This document shows positions 33,423-41,943 of a stretch of 64,000 nucleotides of DNA, piece after piece. Made by a program: the position numbers and the translations under genes. Location of the stretch: positions 992,001 through 1,056,000 of the forward strand of contig CAWCBA010000002.1 of assembly GCA_963793675.1 (NCBI GenBank), written 5' to 3'. The stretch comes from RPQJ01 sp963793675. GTDB lineage: Bacteria > Pseudomonadota > Gammaproteobacteria > Steroidobacterales > Steroidobacteraceae. Under the pieces are notes generated by a model. It was not told the origin of the DNA. It ran no database searches and saw only the letters and a list, made by a program, of their open reading frames with translations. The stretch's first letter is position 1; every line of letters begins with the position of its first letter.

Positions 33423-36227
33423 GTGGCTAATTGGCTCACCCGCATTTTCGGCAGTCGCAACCAGCGACTCGTCAGTCAGTACAACGGCCTCGTCAAGAAG
33501 ATCAACGCTTTCGAGCCAGCCGTGCAGGCGCTTTCCGACGCAGGGCTCGCTGCGAAGACCGTCCAGTTCCGCGAGCAGCTCGCGGCCGGCAAGACCCTTG
33601 ACGACCTGCTGCCCGAGGCGTTCGCGGTCGTCCGCGAGGCCTCGCGCCGCACCCTCGGCCTGCGCCACTTCGACGTGCAGCTGATCGGCGGGATGGTGCT
33701 GAACAACGGCAAGATCGCCGAGATGCGTACCGGCGAAGGCAAGACCCTGGTTGCCACGCTGCCGGCGTACCTCAACGCGCTGACCGGCAAGGGCGCGCAC
33801 ATCGTCACGGTCAACGAATACCTCGCGCAGCGCGACGCCGACTGGATGGCGCCGATCTACAACTTCCTCGGGATGAGTGTCGGCGTGGTCAAGGCCGGCC
33901 TGATGCCGGACGAGAAGCGCGCGGCCTACGGCTCGGACATCACCTACGGCACCAACAACGAATTCGGCTTCGACTACCTGCGCGACAACCTCGCGTTCCG
34001 CATCGAGGACCGCATGCAGCGCGAGCTCGCGTTCGCCGTGGTCGACGAAGTGGACTCGATCCTCATCGACGAAGCGCGCACGCCGCTGATCATTTCAGGT
34101 CCTGCCGAGGAGAGCACCGAGCTCTACCTGAAGATCAACGAGCTGGTGCCGCGCCTGTCGAAGCAGGAGACGGAAGAGGGCGAGGGCGATTACTGGGCCG
34201 ACGAAAAGTCGAAGCAGGTCCACCTCTCCGACCAGGGTCACGAGCACGTCGAAGAGCTGTTCCTGCAGGCCGGCCTGCTGCTCGAAGGCCAGAGCCTGTA
34301 CGACCCGGCCAACATCCGGCTGATGCATCACCTGAACGCCGCGTTGCGCGCCCACGCGCTCTACCGCAAGGACGTCGAGTACATCGTCCGCAACGGCGAA
34401 GTCATCATCGTCGACGAGTTCACGGGGCGCACCATGCCGGGCCGCCGCTGGTCCGATGGCCTGCATCAGTCGGTCGAGGCGAAGGAAGGCGTGACCGTGC
34501 GCGAGGAGAACCAGACGGTAGCCTCGATCACGTTCCAGAACTTCTTCCGCATGTACGGCAAGTTGTCGGGCATGACCGGCACCGCCGACACCGAGGCCTT
34601 CGAGTTCCAGCAGATCTACGGCCTCGAGGTGGTCGTGATCCCGACGCACCGTCCGATGATCCGCGACGACGCAGCCGACCTCGTCTACCTGACGCAGAAG
34701 GACAAGTACGAAGCGATCATCGAGGACATCCGCGAGTGCGTGAAGCGCGGCCAGCCTGCGCTCGTCGGCACCACCTCGGTCGAGACCTCGGAGCTGCTCT
34801 CGGGCCTGCTCAAGAAGAAGGACATCGCCCACAACGTGCTGAACGCGAAGCAGCACGACCGCGAAGCGATCGTCGTGTCGCAGGCCGGACGCCCCGGCAC
34901 CGTGACGATCGCCACCAACATGGCGGGCCGCGGCACGGACATCGTGCTCGGCGGCAGCCTCAAGACTGAACTGCTGGAGATCGACGCGACGGACGCCGCC
35001 GCGCGCGCCGCGGCAGAGGAAGACTGGAAGCGCCGTCACGAGCAGGTGATCGCGTCCGGCGGCCTGCACATCATCGGCACCGAGCGCCACGAATCGCGCC
35101 GCATCGACAACCAGCTGCGCGGACGCTCGGGCCGCCAGGGAGACCCGGGCTCGAGCCGGTTCTACCTGTCGCTGGAAGACAACCTGATGCGCATCTTCGG
35201 CGACCCCGAGCGCACCAAGCGCTGGCTGACGACGGCCGGCATGAAGGAAGGCGAGGTCATCGAGAGCAAGATGCTGTCGCGCCAGATCGAGCGCGCGCAA
35301 CGCAAGGTGGAAGCCTACAACTTCGACCTGCGCAAGAACCTGCTCGAGTACGACGACGTCGCCAACGACCAGCGCAAGGTCATCTACCAGCAGCGCACCG
35401 AGATCATGGCGGCGGAGGACATCTCCGATTCCGTCACGGGTCTTCGTGCCGAAGTGGTCAACAACCTGGTCGACCAGTTCGTGCCGCGCGAGAGCCCCGA
35501 GGAGGAGTGGAAGCTCGACGACCTCAAGGAAGCGATCGAACGCGAGTTCATCACGCTGATCGACCCGAAGGCGTGGCTCGCGGCCGATGAAGGGATCGCC
35601 GAGGCCGGCCTGCGTGAGCGCGTGGTGAAGGCGGTCGAGGACGCGTACGAGGCCAAGGTGGCCGCCGTGGGTGCTCCGGTCATGCGGCACCTCGAGAAGG
35701 CCGTGATGCTGCAGGAGCTCGATCGCCACTGGCGCGATCATCTCGCGGCGATGGATTACCTGCGTCAGGGCATCCACCTGCGTGCCTATGCGCAGAAGAA
35801 CCCGAAACAGGAGTACAAGCGCGAGGCGTTCGAACTCTTCGGCGCGCTGCTCGATCGCATCAAGCACGACACGGTGTCGCTCCTGTCGCGCCTGCAGGTG
35901 CGCACGGAAGCGGAGATCGAAGAGCAGGAGCGCGAGCGCGAGCGGCAGATGGCGCGCCAGTTGCAGACACAGCACGTGTCGCCGCAGTCCGTCATTGCCA
36001 GCGATGGCGCTGCGGATAGTGCCGCGGCAGCGGGCAGCGGCATGGGCGGCGGATTTGCGGCAAGCCCCGGGTTTGCCGGCGGATTCAGCGGCCGCCAGGG
36101 ACCGACGCCCGGTCCCGTGTCGCCGGGCGGCGAGACCGTCGTGCGCGAGGGACGCAAGGTGGGACGCAACGAGCCCTGCCCGTGCGGATCCGGCAAGAAA
36201 TTCAAGCACTGCCACGGCCAGATCTGA
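33423..36227 (+). CDS. secA: Preprotein translocase ATPase SecA
   Basis: This is a 934-residue motor of the Sec secretion pathway. NBD1 Walker A is MRTGEGKTLVATLPAY, the DEAD-box-like DEVDSILIDEARTPLIISG follows, then the preprotein cross-linking domain. NBD2 contains TNMAGRGTDIVLGG and LRGRSGRQGDPGSSRFYLS. The helical scaffold has LQELDRHWRDHLAAMDYLRQ. A glycine-rich linker precedes the C-terminal zinc-binding CPCGSGKKFKHCHG that interacts with SecB. The GTG start is at 33423; a TAGAAT -10-like box lies at 33378. The following Nudix gene is the usual secA neighbour. Confidence 0.97.
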   Translation: MANWLTRIFGSRNQRLVSQYNGLVKKINAFEPAVQALSDAGLAAKTVQFREQLAAGKTLDDLLPEAFAVVREASRRTLGLRHFDVQLIGGMVLNNGKIAEMRTGEGKTLVATLPAYLNALTGKGAHIVTVNEYLAQRDADWMAPIYNFLGMSVGVVKAGLMPDEKRAAYGSDITYGTNNEFGFDYLRDNLAFRIEDRMQRELAFAVVDEVDSILIDEARTPLIISGPAEESTELYLKINELVPRLSKQETEEGEGDYWADEKSKQVHLSDQGHEHVEELFLQAGLLLEGQSLYDPANIRLMHHLNAALRAHALYRKDVEYIVRNGEVIIVDEFTGRTMPGRRWSDGLHQSVEAKEGVTVREENQTVASITFQNFFRMYGKLSGMTGTADTEAFEFQQIYGLEVVVIPTHRPMIRDDAADLVYLTQKDKYEAIIEDIRECVKRGQPALVGTTSVETSELLSGLLKKKDIAHNVLNAKQHDREAIVVSQAGRPGTVTIATNMAGRGTDIVLGGSLKTELLEIDATDAAARAAAEEDWKRRHEQVIASGGLHIIGTERHESRRIDNQLRGRSGRQGDPGSSRFYLSLEDNLMRIFGDPERTKRWLTTAGMKEGEVIESKMLSRQIERAQRKVEAYNFDLRKNLLEYDDVANDQRKVIYQQRTEIMAAEDISDSVTGLRAEVVNNLVDQFVPRESPEEEWKLDDLKEAIEREFITLIDPKAWLAADEGIAEAGLRERVVKAVEDAYEAKVAAVGAPVMRHLEKAVMLQELDRHWRDHLAAMDYLRQGIHLRAYAQKNPKQEYKREAFELFGALLDRIKHDTVSLLSRLQVRTEAEIEEQERERERQMARQLQTQHVSPQSVIASDGAADSAAAAGSGMGGGFAASPGFAGGFSGRQGPTPGPVSPGGETVVREGRKVGRNEPCPCGSGKKFKHCHGQI

Positions 36228-36274
36228 CTTCAGGGCCTGGCGCCTTCCTCGTGACGAAGAAGGCCGGGTAGCAG

Positions 36275-36679
36275 ATGTTGGAACTCTGGGTCGTCGCAGG
36301 ACTGGTGTTCGACGCCAGCGGACGCGTGCTTATCGCACAACGTCCGGCCGGCAAGGCGCTTGCAGGGCGCTGGGAGTTTCCCGGCGGCAAGGTTGCCGCC
36401 GATGAAGCGGCGCACGCTGCGATCGTCAGGGAACTGCGCGAAGAAATCGGCATCGAGGTGACGGCTGCCGAGCGCCTGATGTATTACGCTGCCGTCTATC
36501 CGGGCCGGACGATCTGGCTGGACGTGTGGGTGATCAAGGGCTGGTCGGGTCAGCCACGAGGACTCGACGCGCAGGCACTCGAGTGGGTCGAGCCGTCGCG
36601 CCTGCGCGAGCACGACATCCTCGAGGCGGATGCGCCGATCGTCGCAGCGCTGTCGCGCCTCTCGCGCTTCAGCGGATAG
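36275..36679 (+). CDS. mutT: MutT-like Nudix hydrolase (8-oxo-dGTP diphosphatase type)
   Basis: This is a 134-residue Nudix protein that likely sanitises oxidised dGTP. The Nudix box is complete: GGKVAADEAAHAAIVRELRE followed by EIGIEV (G-x5-E-x7-R-E-x-x-E-E). The N-terminal VVAGLVFDASGRVLIAQRP and WEFPGGK match MutT. Position after secA supports the MutT assignment over other Nudix types, but substrate specificity cannot be read from sequence alone. The gene is followed by a repeat-rich spacer. Confidence 0.87.
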   Translation: MLELWVVAGLVFDASGRVLIAQRPAGKALAGRWEFPGGKVAADEAAHAAIVRELREEIGIEVTAAERLMYYAAVYPGRTIWLDVWVIKGWSGQPRGLDAQALEWVEPSRLREHDILEADAPIVAALSRLSRFSG

Positions 36680-36702
36680 GCTGCTCGAGGAGCGCGTACG
36701 TA

Positions 36703-36776
36703 GCGCCCGATCCGGTTCTTTTTCCGGCGAGCGGAAAGGCAGACACGCTCGCCGGAAAAAGAACCGGATCGGGCGC
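36703..36776 (-). repeat. 31-bp perfect palindrome, element 1
   Basis: The arms 36703-36733 and 36746-36776 are exact reverse complements, with a 12-base loop that reads TGTCTGCCTTTC on the minus strand. The stem starts with CCGATCCGG and ends next to the loop with GAGCG. The orientation is defined by the loop shared with element 2. Confidence 0.9.
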
Positions 36777-36915
36777 CCGGCACTCGGCGCCTGAGCGCCC
36801 TTTCCGCTGCCGCGGAAAAGGTCGCACGGCGCACGCGGCATTGAGTTCGGATAGCAGACTTGAACCACAGCACTCCGACCAATTGGTGTCAGGCTACTTG
36901 CGCCGTGCGAGTCGT

Positions 36916-36941
36916 CGGGCCAGGGATGCGGCCCGGTTTTT
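36916..36941 (+). terminator. Possible intrinsic terminator
   Basis: CGGGCC (36916-36921) pairs with GGCCCG (36930-36935), followed by a T5 run. It lies about 240 nt past mutT between two palindromes. The stem is short, so the call is tentative. Confidence 0.3.
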
Positions 36942-36993
36942 GTCGTCGTCGTCCCGCCCGACGAGTCGTTCAGGCGCCGTCGATCAACAGCGA

Positions 36994-37059
36994 CCGATCC
37001 GGAGCCTTCTCCCGAGCGCGTGTCTGCCTTTCCAAGCTCGGGGGAAGGCTCCGGATCGG
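36994..37059 (+). repeat. 24-bp near-perfect palindrome, element 2
   Basis: The arms 36994-37017 and 37036-37059 are reverse complements except for one base. The loop contains TGTCTGCCTTTC (37021-37032), identical to the loop of element 1 but in the opposite orientation. The outer CCGATCCGG and inner GAGCG parts are shared with element 1; the middle of the stem differs on both arms in step. Confidence 0.88.
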
Positions 37060-37111
37060 CCGCCTGCAAACACTGTCGAGCTGCCTCGAAGCCCTCAAAG
37101 TCGAGTTACTG

Positions 37112-37771
37112 TCAGAGCCGCGTCAGCGAATAAGCCACTTCGTGCAGCACGTCGAGTCCTGCCGCGGCGAACTTAGGGCTTTCACCGATGATGTCGACGC
37201 GTTCCAGTTCCTCTACCCGGAACGTGCCGCCGTACAGCGTCACGACCTCATCCGGCGTTACCGAGAACGGCGGGCCGTCCTTGACCGCCTGCTCGTATTC
37301 GAACGCAACCAGCAGCGTGCGACTGCCCGCCGGCATCAAGGTGCCGAAGTGCCGCGCGTAGCGCTCGCGCATCGAAGGCGGCAGGGCGACGAGCGCGGCG
37401 CGATCGTAGGCCGCTTGCACCGGTCCAAGCAGTGCGGGCGTTAGTTGCAGCGCATCACCCGCGAGAATCTCGAACGCGCCGGAACGATGCCGGTGGAACG
37501 GGCCGTGCCGCTCGATCTGCACGTCGGTCCGTTGCTGCTCGCCGAAGAACTCCTCGACCGCGAGCGCACTCAGTTCGGAGCCGACGACGCGGTAACCGCG
37601 CACCGACAACCAGACCATGTCGAGGCTCTTGCCGCAGAGCGGCACGTAGACGCGGGAGCCCGCTGCTACGCCGAGCGAGGGCCACCAGCGTTCCAGGAAG
37701 GGATGCGGGGCGGACTGATGAAATCCGATCTGGCGGGCCTGCCAACGTTGATGCCAGAAGTCGGGATCCAC
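37112..37771 (-). CDS. tpm: Thiopurine S-methyltransferase-like protein
   Basis: This is a 219-residue class I SAM methyltransferase of the TPMT family. MDPDFWHQRWQARQIGFHQS, the SAM-binding YVPLCGKSLDMVWLS and AYDRAALVALPPSMRERYA are family signatures. Bacterial members methylate thiopurines in vitro and have been linked to selenium or tellurium methylation; the physiological substrate is unknown. The start is GTG at 37771. It is the last gene of a minus-strand run downstream of yacG. Confidence 0.9.
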   Translation of the reverse strand: MDPDFWHQRWQARQIGFHQSAPHPFLERWWPSLGVAAGSRVYVPLCGKSLDMVWLSVRGYRVVGSELSALAVEEFFGEQQRTDVQIERHGPFHRHRSGAFEILAGDALQLTPALLGPVQAAYDRAALVALPPSMRERYARHFGTLMPAGSRTLLVAFEYEQAVKDGPPFSVTPDEVVTLYGGTFRVEELERVDIIGESPKFAAAGLDVLHEVAYSLTRL

Positions 37772-37789
37772 GGGATTGCCAGCGGTCCG

Positions 37790-37999
37790 TCAGTGTCGCG
37801 GCGGATCGTCAGCGCCGGGTTCGCCGGTCGCTGGCTGGGCGCCGTCCGGTGAGATTTCCTCGCCGGGGATCGCGTGTTTTTCGGTCATCCACGCGCCGAG
37901 GTCGATCAGCCGGCAGCGCTCGCTGCAGAACGGGCGCCACTGCGCTGCGGCGGACCATTCCACCGGACGCTGGCAAGTGGGACACGGAAACGTCGGCAT
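37790..37999 (-). CDS. yacG: DNA gyrase inhibitor YacG
   Basis: This is a 69-residue zinc-ribbon protein. The four zinc ligands are Cys6, Cys9, Cys25 and Cys29 in the pattern C-P-x-C-x15-C-x3-C, with the family context RPFCSERCRLIDLGAW. YacG binds GyrB and inhibits gyrase in E. coli. The gene order coaE-zapD-yacG on one strand is conserved. The acidic, proline-rich tail is less conserved. Confidence 0.93.
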   Translation of the reverse strand: MPTFPCPTCQRPVEWSAAAQWRPFCSERCRLIDLGAWMTEKHAIPGEEISPDGAQPATGEPGADDPPRH

Positions 38000-38029
38000 G
38001 ACGGCCTGCTAACGACTGGGGGCTTGCGA

Positions 38030-38836
38030 TCAGGTGCAGAGCGCGAGCACGAACGGAACATCGCCCGTCATCTGCACCGGGTGCGTGCCCGCGTCCTGCC
38101 AGGAAAGGAAGCGGATGCTGACACGGTAGTGGCTGCCGCTGATCTCCGGGTAGATGTCGGTGCCTCGCGGCAACACGATGCGGATCAGCTGCACGGGCAC
38201 GTCGCGCTCGAGCGTCAGGTGATAGACGCCGTTGGATGCGACTTCCTGGCGCGTCCTGCCTTGTTCGCGTGTCATCCACAGCAGCTCGGAGATCGCGTCG
38301 CCGAGCGGACGGATCACGGCCAGCCAGTTCGCGAAGTCGGTGCCGCGAATTTCGTCCGGCTGGTTGAGCCAGTGGGTGTAGTCGGGCAGGTCGAACTCGC
38401 AGGTGCCGCCGGGGATCGTGCTGCGGTGCTTGATCGCGTTGAGGAATTCCGAGTCGCGCAGCTTCTGCATGAAGAGCGCGCCAACCGAGCTCAGCTCTTC
38501 GCGCATGCGGTGCAGTTTGGTCAGGAGCTGCTTGAGCCGCGCGGAATCGACGCCCGGTCGTGAGCTGAAGGCCGACAGATGGTGCATCTGGCGCTCGAGT
38601 TCCTTCAGAACTTCGCTGCGGATGTCGCCGCGCTGCGTGATCGCGAGAATCTCGAGCAGCGAAGAGACGGCGGCCCGCGTCGACCAGGGATCGGTCAGCG
38701 TGTGATGGTGCACGGCCTGGTGGTACAGGAAATCGAGGCGCAGGAAGTTGCGCATCCGCTCGTTGAGCGGCTGCTCGTATGCAACGACACGGGTCGCCGC
38801 ATCCGTGGAGGGCACTGCGGCCTCGGTTGAGTTCAT
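38030..38836 (-). CDS. zapD: Cell division protein ZapD
   Basis: This is a 268-residue protein that bundles FtsZ filaments by binding the FtsZ C-terminal peptide. VAYEQPLNERMRNFLRLDFL at the N-terminus, LLEILAITQRGDIRSEVLKE and the beta-rich C-terminal half match ZapD (YacF). It stands directly between coaE and yacG, as in most gammaproteobacteria, and its partner ftsZ is in the same window. ATG 38836 starts a leader about 17 residues longer than the conserved block. Confidence 0.93.
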   Translation of the reverse strand: MNSTEAAVPSTDAATRVVAYEQPLNERMRNFLRLDFLYHQAVHHHTLTDPWSTRAAVSSLLEILAITQRGDIRSEVLKELERQMHHLSAFSSRPGVDSARLKQLLTKLHRMREELSSVGALFMQKLRDSEFLNAIKHRSTIPGGTCEFDLPDYTHWLNQPDEIRGTDFANWLAVIRPLGDAISELLWMTREQGRTRQEVASNGVYHLTLERDVPVQLIRIVLPRGTDIYPEISGSHYRVSIRFLSWQDAGTHPVQMTGDVPFVLALCT

Positions 38837-38842
38837 GGTCGA

Positions 38843-39524
38843 CTATTGTGCGGCATGGCCGTTTGGCGGCACAACCTGGCGTTCCCTGCTTGCGGCCGCC
38901 AACTTCACATATCGTTCGTGCAGCGCCGCGACCTGCTCGCGCAGGTCCTCGATCCGCCCCGTGTTCGTCACCACGTCGTCGGCGATGCCGAGCCTGGTCT
39001 CGCGCAGCGCCTGGGCCCGGAGTGCTGCTTCCGCCTGTTCCCGGGTAACCGCGTCCCGCGCCATGAGCCGTTCGACCTGCACGTTCTCCGGTGCGTCCAC
39101 GACCAGGACGCGGTCGACGTGGTCGCGTCGGCCACCCTCGGCCAGCAGCGGAATCACGAGGACCTGGTAGGGCCCGGCCTGTGCGGCAGCAGCCGACTGC
39201 CGTTCCATTTCGGCGCGAATGGCCGGATGCAGGATCGCCTCGAGCCGGGCGCGGGCCGTGGCGTCGCCGAAGATGATCTGGCGCAGCCGACGCCGGTCGA
39301 GCCTGCCGTCGGAGTCGAGCACGTCAGCGCCGAAAGCCTCGGCGACTGCGGCGAGCGCCGGCCTGCCGGGCTCGACGACCTCGCGGGCAATGAGGTCCGT
39401 GTCGATCAACGGCACGCCGTGCGCGGCGAACAGATCGGCGACCGTGGTCTTGCCGCTGGCGATGCCGCCGGTGAGGGCGACGCGGAAGCTGTCGGCAAGC
39501 GGTCTGTTGTTCCGGCGTGGTCAC
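38843..39524 (-). CDS. coaE: Dephospho-CoA kinase CoaE (frameshifted)
   Basis: This kinase performs the last step of coenzyme A synthesis. After one extra base between about 39485 and 39510 is removed, a GTG start at 39524 (VTTPEQQTA...) leads into FRVALTGGIASGKTTVADLF with an intact P-loop, then PLIDTDLIAREVVEPG and VIPLLAEGGRRDHVDRVLVV. The rest matches the family to the end. The frame that carries the P-loop has no start codon of its own before an upstream stop, so the frameshift is needed. Corrected length is about 226 residues, slightly longer than E. coli. The neighbours zapD and pilD are the expected ones. Confidence 0.87.
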
Positions 39525-39540
39525 GGTGGTCCGTAAGCGT

Positions 39541-40616
39541 TCAATGGCGCAGGCCGGCCAAGGTCAGGTAGCCGCCCATGATCTGCGGTCCCCACAGCAG
39601 CGCGATCCAGCCGGCGGCCGCGAGATAAGGGCCGAAGGGGATCGGTACGTTGCGATCCCTGCCGCGCAGCAGGATCAATGCAATTCCGATGACGGCGCCG
39701 GAAAGCGCAGAGAGCAGCAGGATCAGCGGCAGCATCTGCCAGCCCATCCAGGCCCCGAGCGCGCCGAGCAGCTTGAAGTCGCCGTAACCCATGCCTTCCT
39801 TGCCCGTGGCGAACTTGAAGGCCCAGTAGACCGTCCAGAGGATCAGGTAGCCGAAGACGGCGCCGAGGATCGCGGAGGCCGGATCCGTCGGAGCGGGCGC
39901 CTCGAGACCCGCATGCCAGAACAGGCTCAACAGCAGGCCGAGCCACAGCAGCGGGATCGTGATGACGTCAGGCAGCAGCGTGTGATCGAGATCGATCACT
40001 GTCAGGGATATCAGTGCCCAGGTGAACAGCAGTGCCGCGAGTGTCTGCCAGTGCCAGCCGAAGTGCGTTGCGACTGCCGCCGAAAGCGCGGCCGTGGCGA
40101 ACTCGACGATTGGATAGCGGACGGAAATCGAGCCGCGGCAATTTGCACACTTGCCGCCGAGCAGCAGCCAGCTGACCACCGGAATGTTCTGCAACGCAGT
40201 GATTTCAGCGTTGCACTTCGGACAGCGGGAGCGGGGGACGAGGAGGTTGTAGCGCTCGTCGACCGGCTCCGTTGCCACGGACGTCGTGCTCGACACGTCG
40301 ATGTTCTCGTTGAACAGTCCACCATTCTGCGGCTGCGTCCGTGACCTCGAGCGAAACGCTCGTGACCTCAATTGTGGATTCGCAGGATCCAGCGCCTGCA
40401 GGCAGTTCGACCAGGGTCGCGTGAGCTTGCGGCTCAGCGCCGTGGCTCCGGGTCCGCAAGCATTTCCCGCGCCTGCGCCTGCCACTCGCGCTCCAGCATG
40501 ATCGGCACGCGGTGGATGACGACGTTCAGGAAGCTGCCGACGAGCAGGCTGAGGAGGAATACGCAAGCGGCCAGCAGCCAGGGCGTCGAGGCGAGGATTT
40601 CGGCGAGGTCGGTCAT
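39541..40616 (-). CDS. pilD: Prepilin peptidase PilD (frameshifted)
   Basis: This is a membrane aspartic protease that cleaves and N-methylates type IV prepilins. The N-terminal helix ends LLVGSFLNVVIHRVPIMLER (from ATG 40616). The zinc-ribbon RSRCPKCNAEITALQ..GGKCANC follows, then several membrane helices with VIDLDHTLLPD (first catalytic Asp) and GMGYGDFKLLGALGAW (GxGD Asp). Between LADPEPRR and DERYNLLVPRS the frame changes; two single-base insertions, or one deletion, between about 40210 and 40440 would reconnect it. This leaves a linker of roughly 60 residues that is unusual for the family. The gene follows pilC in the pilBCD order. Confidence 0.87.
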
Positions 40617-40697
40617 TCGTGCGTTTGCCTATGCGAAAACGCCGCGCAGAGCGCGGCGTCTTCGGCGATCTCATCCGCGATGGCGTGGACGCGTGCG

Positions 40698-41916
40698 TCA
40701 GATGACGGCGCCGAGCTTGAAGATCGGGAGGTACATCGCGACCACCATGCCACCGACCAGCACGCCGAGGATGACCATGATCATCGGTTCGAGCAGGCTG
40801 CTCAGGGCGTCGACCGCGGCGTCGACGTCGGCTTCGTAGAAGTCCGCGACCTTGCTCGCCATCTCGTCCAGCGAACCCGACTCCTCGCCGACCGCGATCA
40901 TCTGCACGACCATGTTCGGGAACAGGCCTGTGTTTTCCATCGCGCGCTGCATGCGCATGCCGGTGGCGATTTCGTCGCGCATTCTCAGCACGGCGTCCTG
41001 GTAGATGATGTTGCCGGTGGCGCCTGCGACGGACTTCATCGCTTCGACCAGCGGCACGCCGGCGCCGAACATCGTTGCGAGGGTACGTGCGTAGCGGGCG
41101 ATGGCCGACTTCTTCAGGATCGGCCCGATCACCGGAATCTGCAGCGACATCTTGTCGATGAATTGCCGCAATGGCCGTGAACGCTTGTAGAAATAGGCGA
41201 ATGTGACGACGGCGACCCCCACGATGATCAGCAGCAACCAGCCCTTCGCCTGCATCCAGCGCGACATGTTGACCACGAACTGGGTGAAAGCCGGAAGATC
41301 TGCGCCGAAAGCCCTTGAACAGGCTTTCGAACTGAGGGATCACGAACAGCAGCAGGATGACCGTGACGATGATCGCAACCGCAAGCACGGCAGCCGGATA
41401 GAACAGCGCCTTCTTGATCTTCTTTTTCAGGGCCTCGGTCTTTTCCTTGTAGGTCGCAATCTTTTCGAGAACGGTCTCGAGCGCACCTGCGTGTTCGCCG
41501 GCTTCGACCAGGTTCACGAACAGGTCGTCGAAATACAGTGGATGTTTCGCCAGCGCCTGATGCAGGGAATTGCCGGTTTCGATGTCGCTCTTGATCGAAA
41601 GCACGAGCTTCTGCACCGCCGGCTTGTCGTTGCCGACGCCGATGATCTCGAAGGACTGCACCATCGGGATGCCGGCATTGAGCATCGTGGCGAGCTGACG
41701 GGCGAAAAGCGCGATGTCCTCGGCGGTGACCTTGCCTTCGCCCTTGAAGAGCTTGGATTCCTTGCGGACCCTGGTCGCCGCGATTCCCTGCTTGCGCAGG
41801 TCGGAGCGGATCTCCATCTCGTCACGCGCAAGGCCGCGTCCCTTGACGCGGTTGCCTTTCTTGTCCTTGCCTTCCCAGAGGAAGGTCGCCTGCTTGGTTA
41901 CCGCAAGTTCGGCCAT
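40698..41916 (-). CDS. pilC: Type IV pilus inner-membrane platform protein PilC (frameshifted)
   Basis: This is the inner-membrane platform on which PilB acts. There are two T2SSF domains: the first about residues 70-190 (IALFARQLATMLNAGIPMVQ), the second near 270-395 (ARYARTLATMFGAGVPLVEA), with three membrane helices. One extra base near 41309 breaks the frame; removing it gives FKGFGADLPAFTQFVVNMSR and a protein of about 405 residues. The uncorrected first frame stays open far into pilD, which is coincidental. It is preceded by pilB with a 27-nt gap. Confidence 0.92.
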
Positions 41917-41943
41917 GTGGTTGGAGTCCCGGTTCCTTCAGGT

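Larger units (their letters stand above)
36680..37111. other. Palindrome-rich gene-free spacer
   Basis: About 430 bases between mutT and the convergent TPMT-like gene, with no credible coding frame. It holds a perfect 31-bp palindrome (36703-36776), a smaller palindrome (CCCTTTCCGC / GCGGAAAAGG, 36798-36821, one mismatch), a terminator-like stem with T5 (36916-36941), and a second long palindrome (36994-37059) that shares its loop with the first. Confidence 0.7.

Noticed and set aside
34095..36215. 706-codon minus-strand frame inside secA
   Set aside because: Antisense to an unambiguous SecA; no recognisable domain.
36526..37176. Possible gene in the spacer after mutT
   Set aside because: The frame crosses two long palindromes and has no family features; repeats explain the sequence better.
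39541..41916. Single 791-codon frame from pilC through to the pilD end
   Set aside because: Starts as PilC and ends as PilD, but the middle is a low-complexity Arg-rich shadow. The real PilC continues in another frame after an extra base, so this is not a PilC-PilD fusion.
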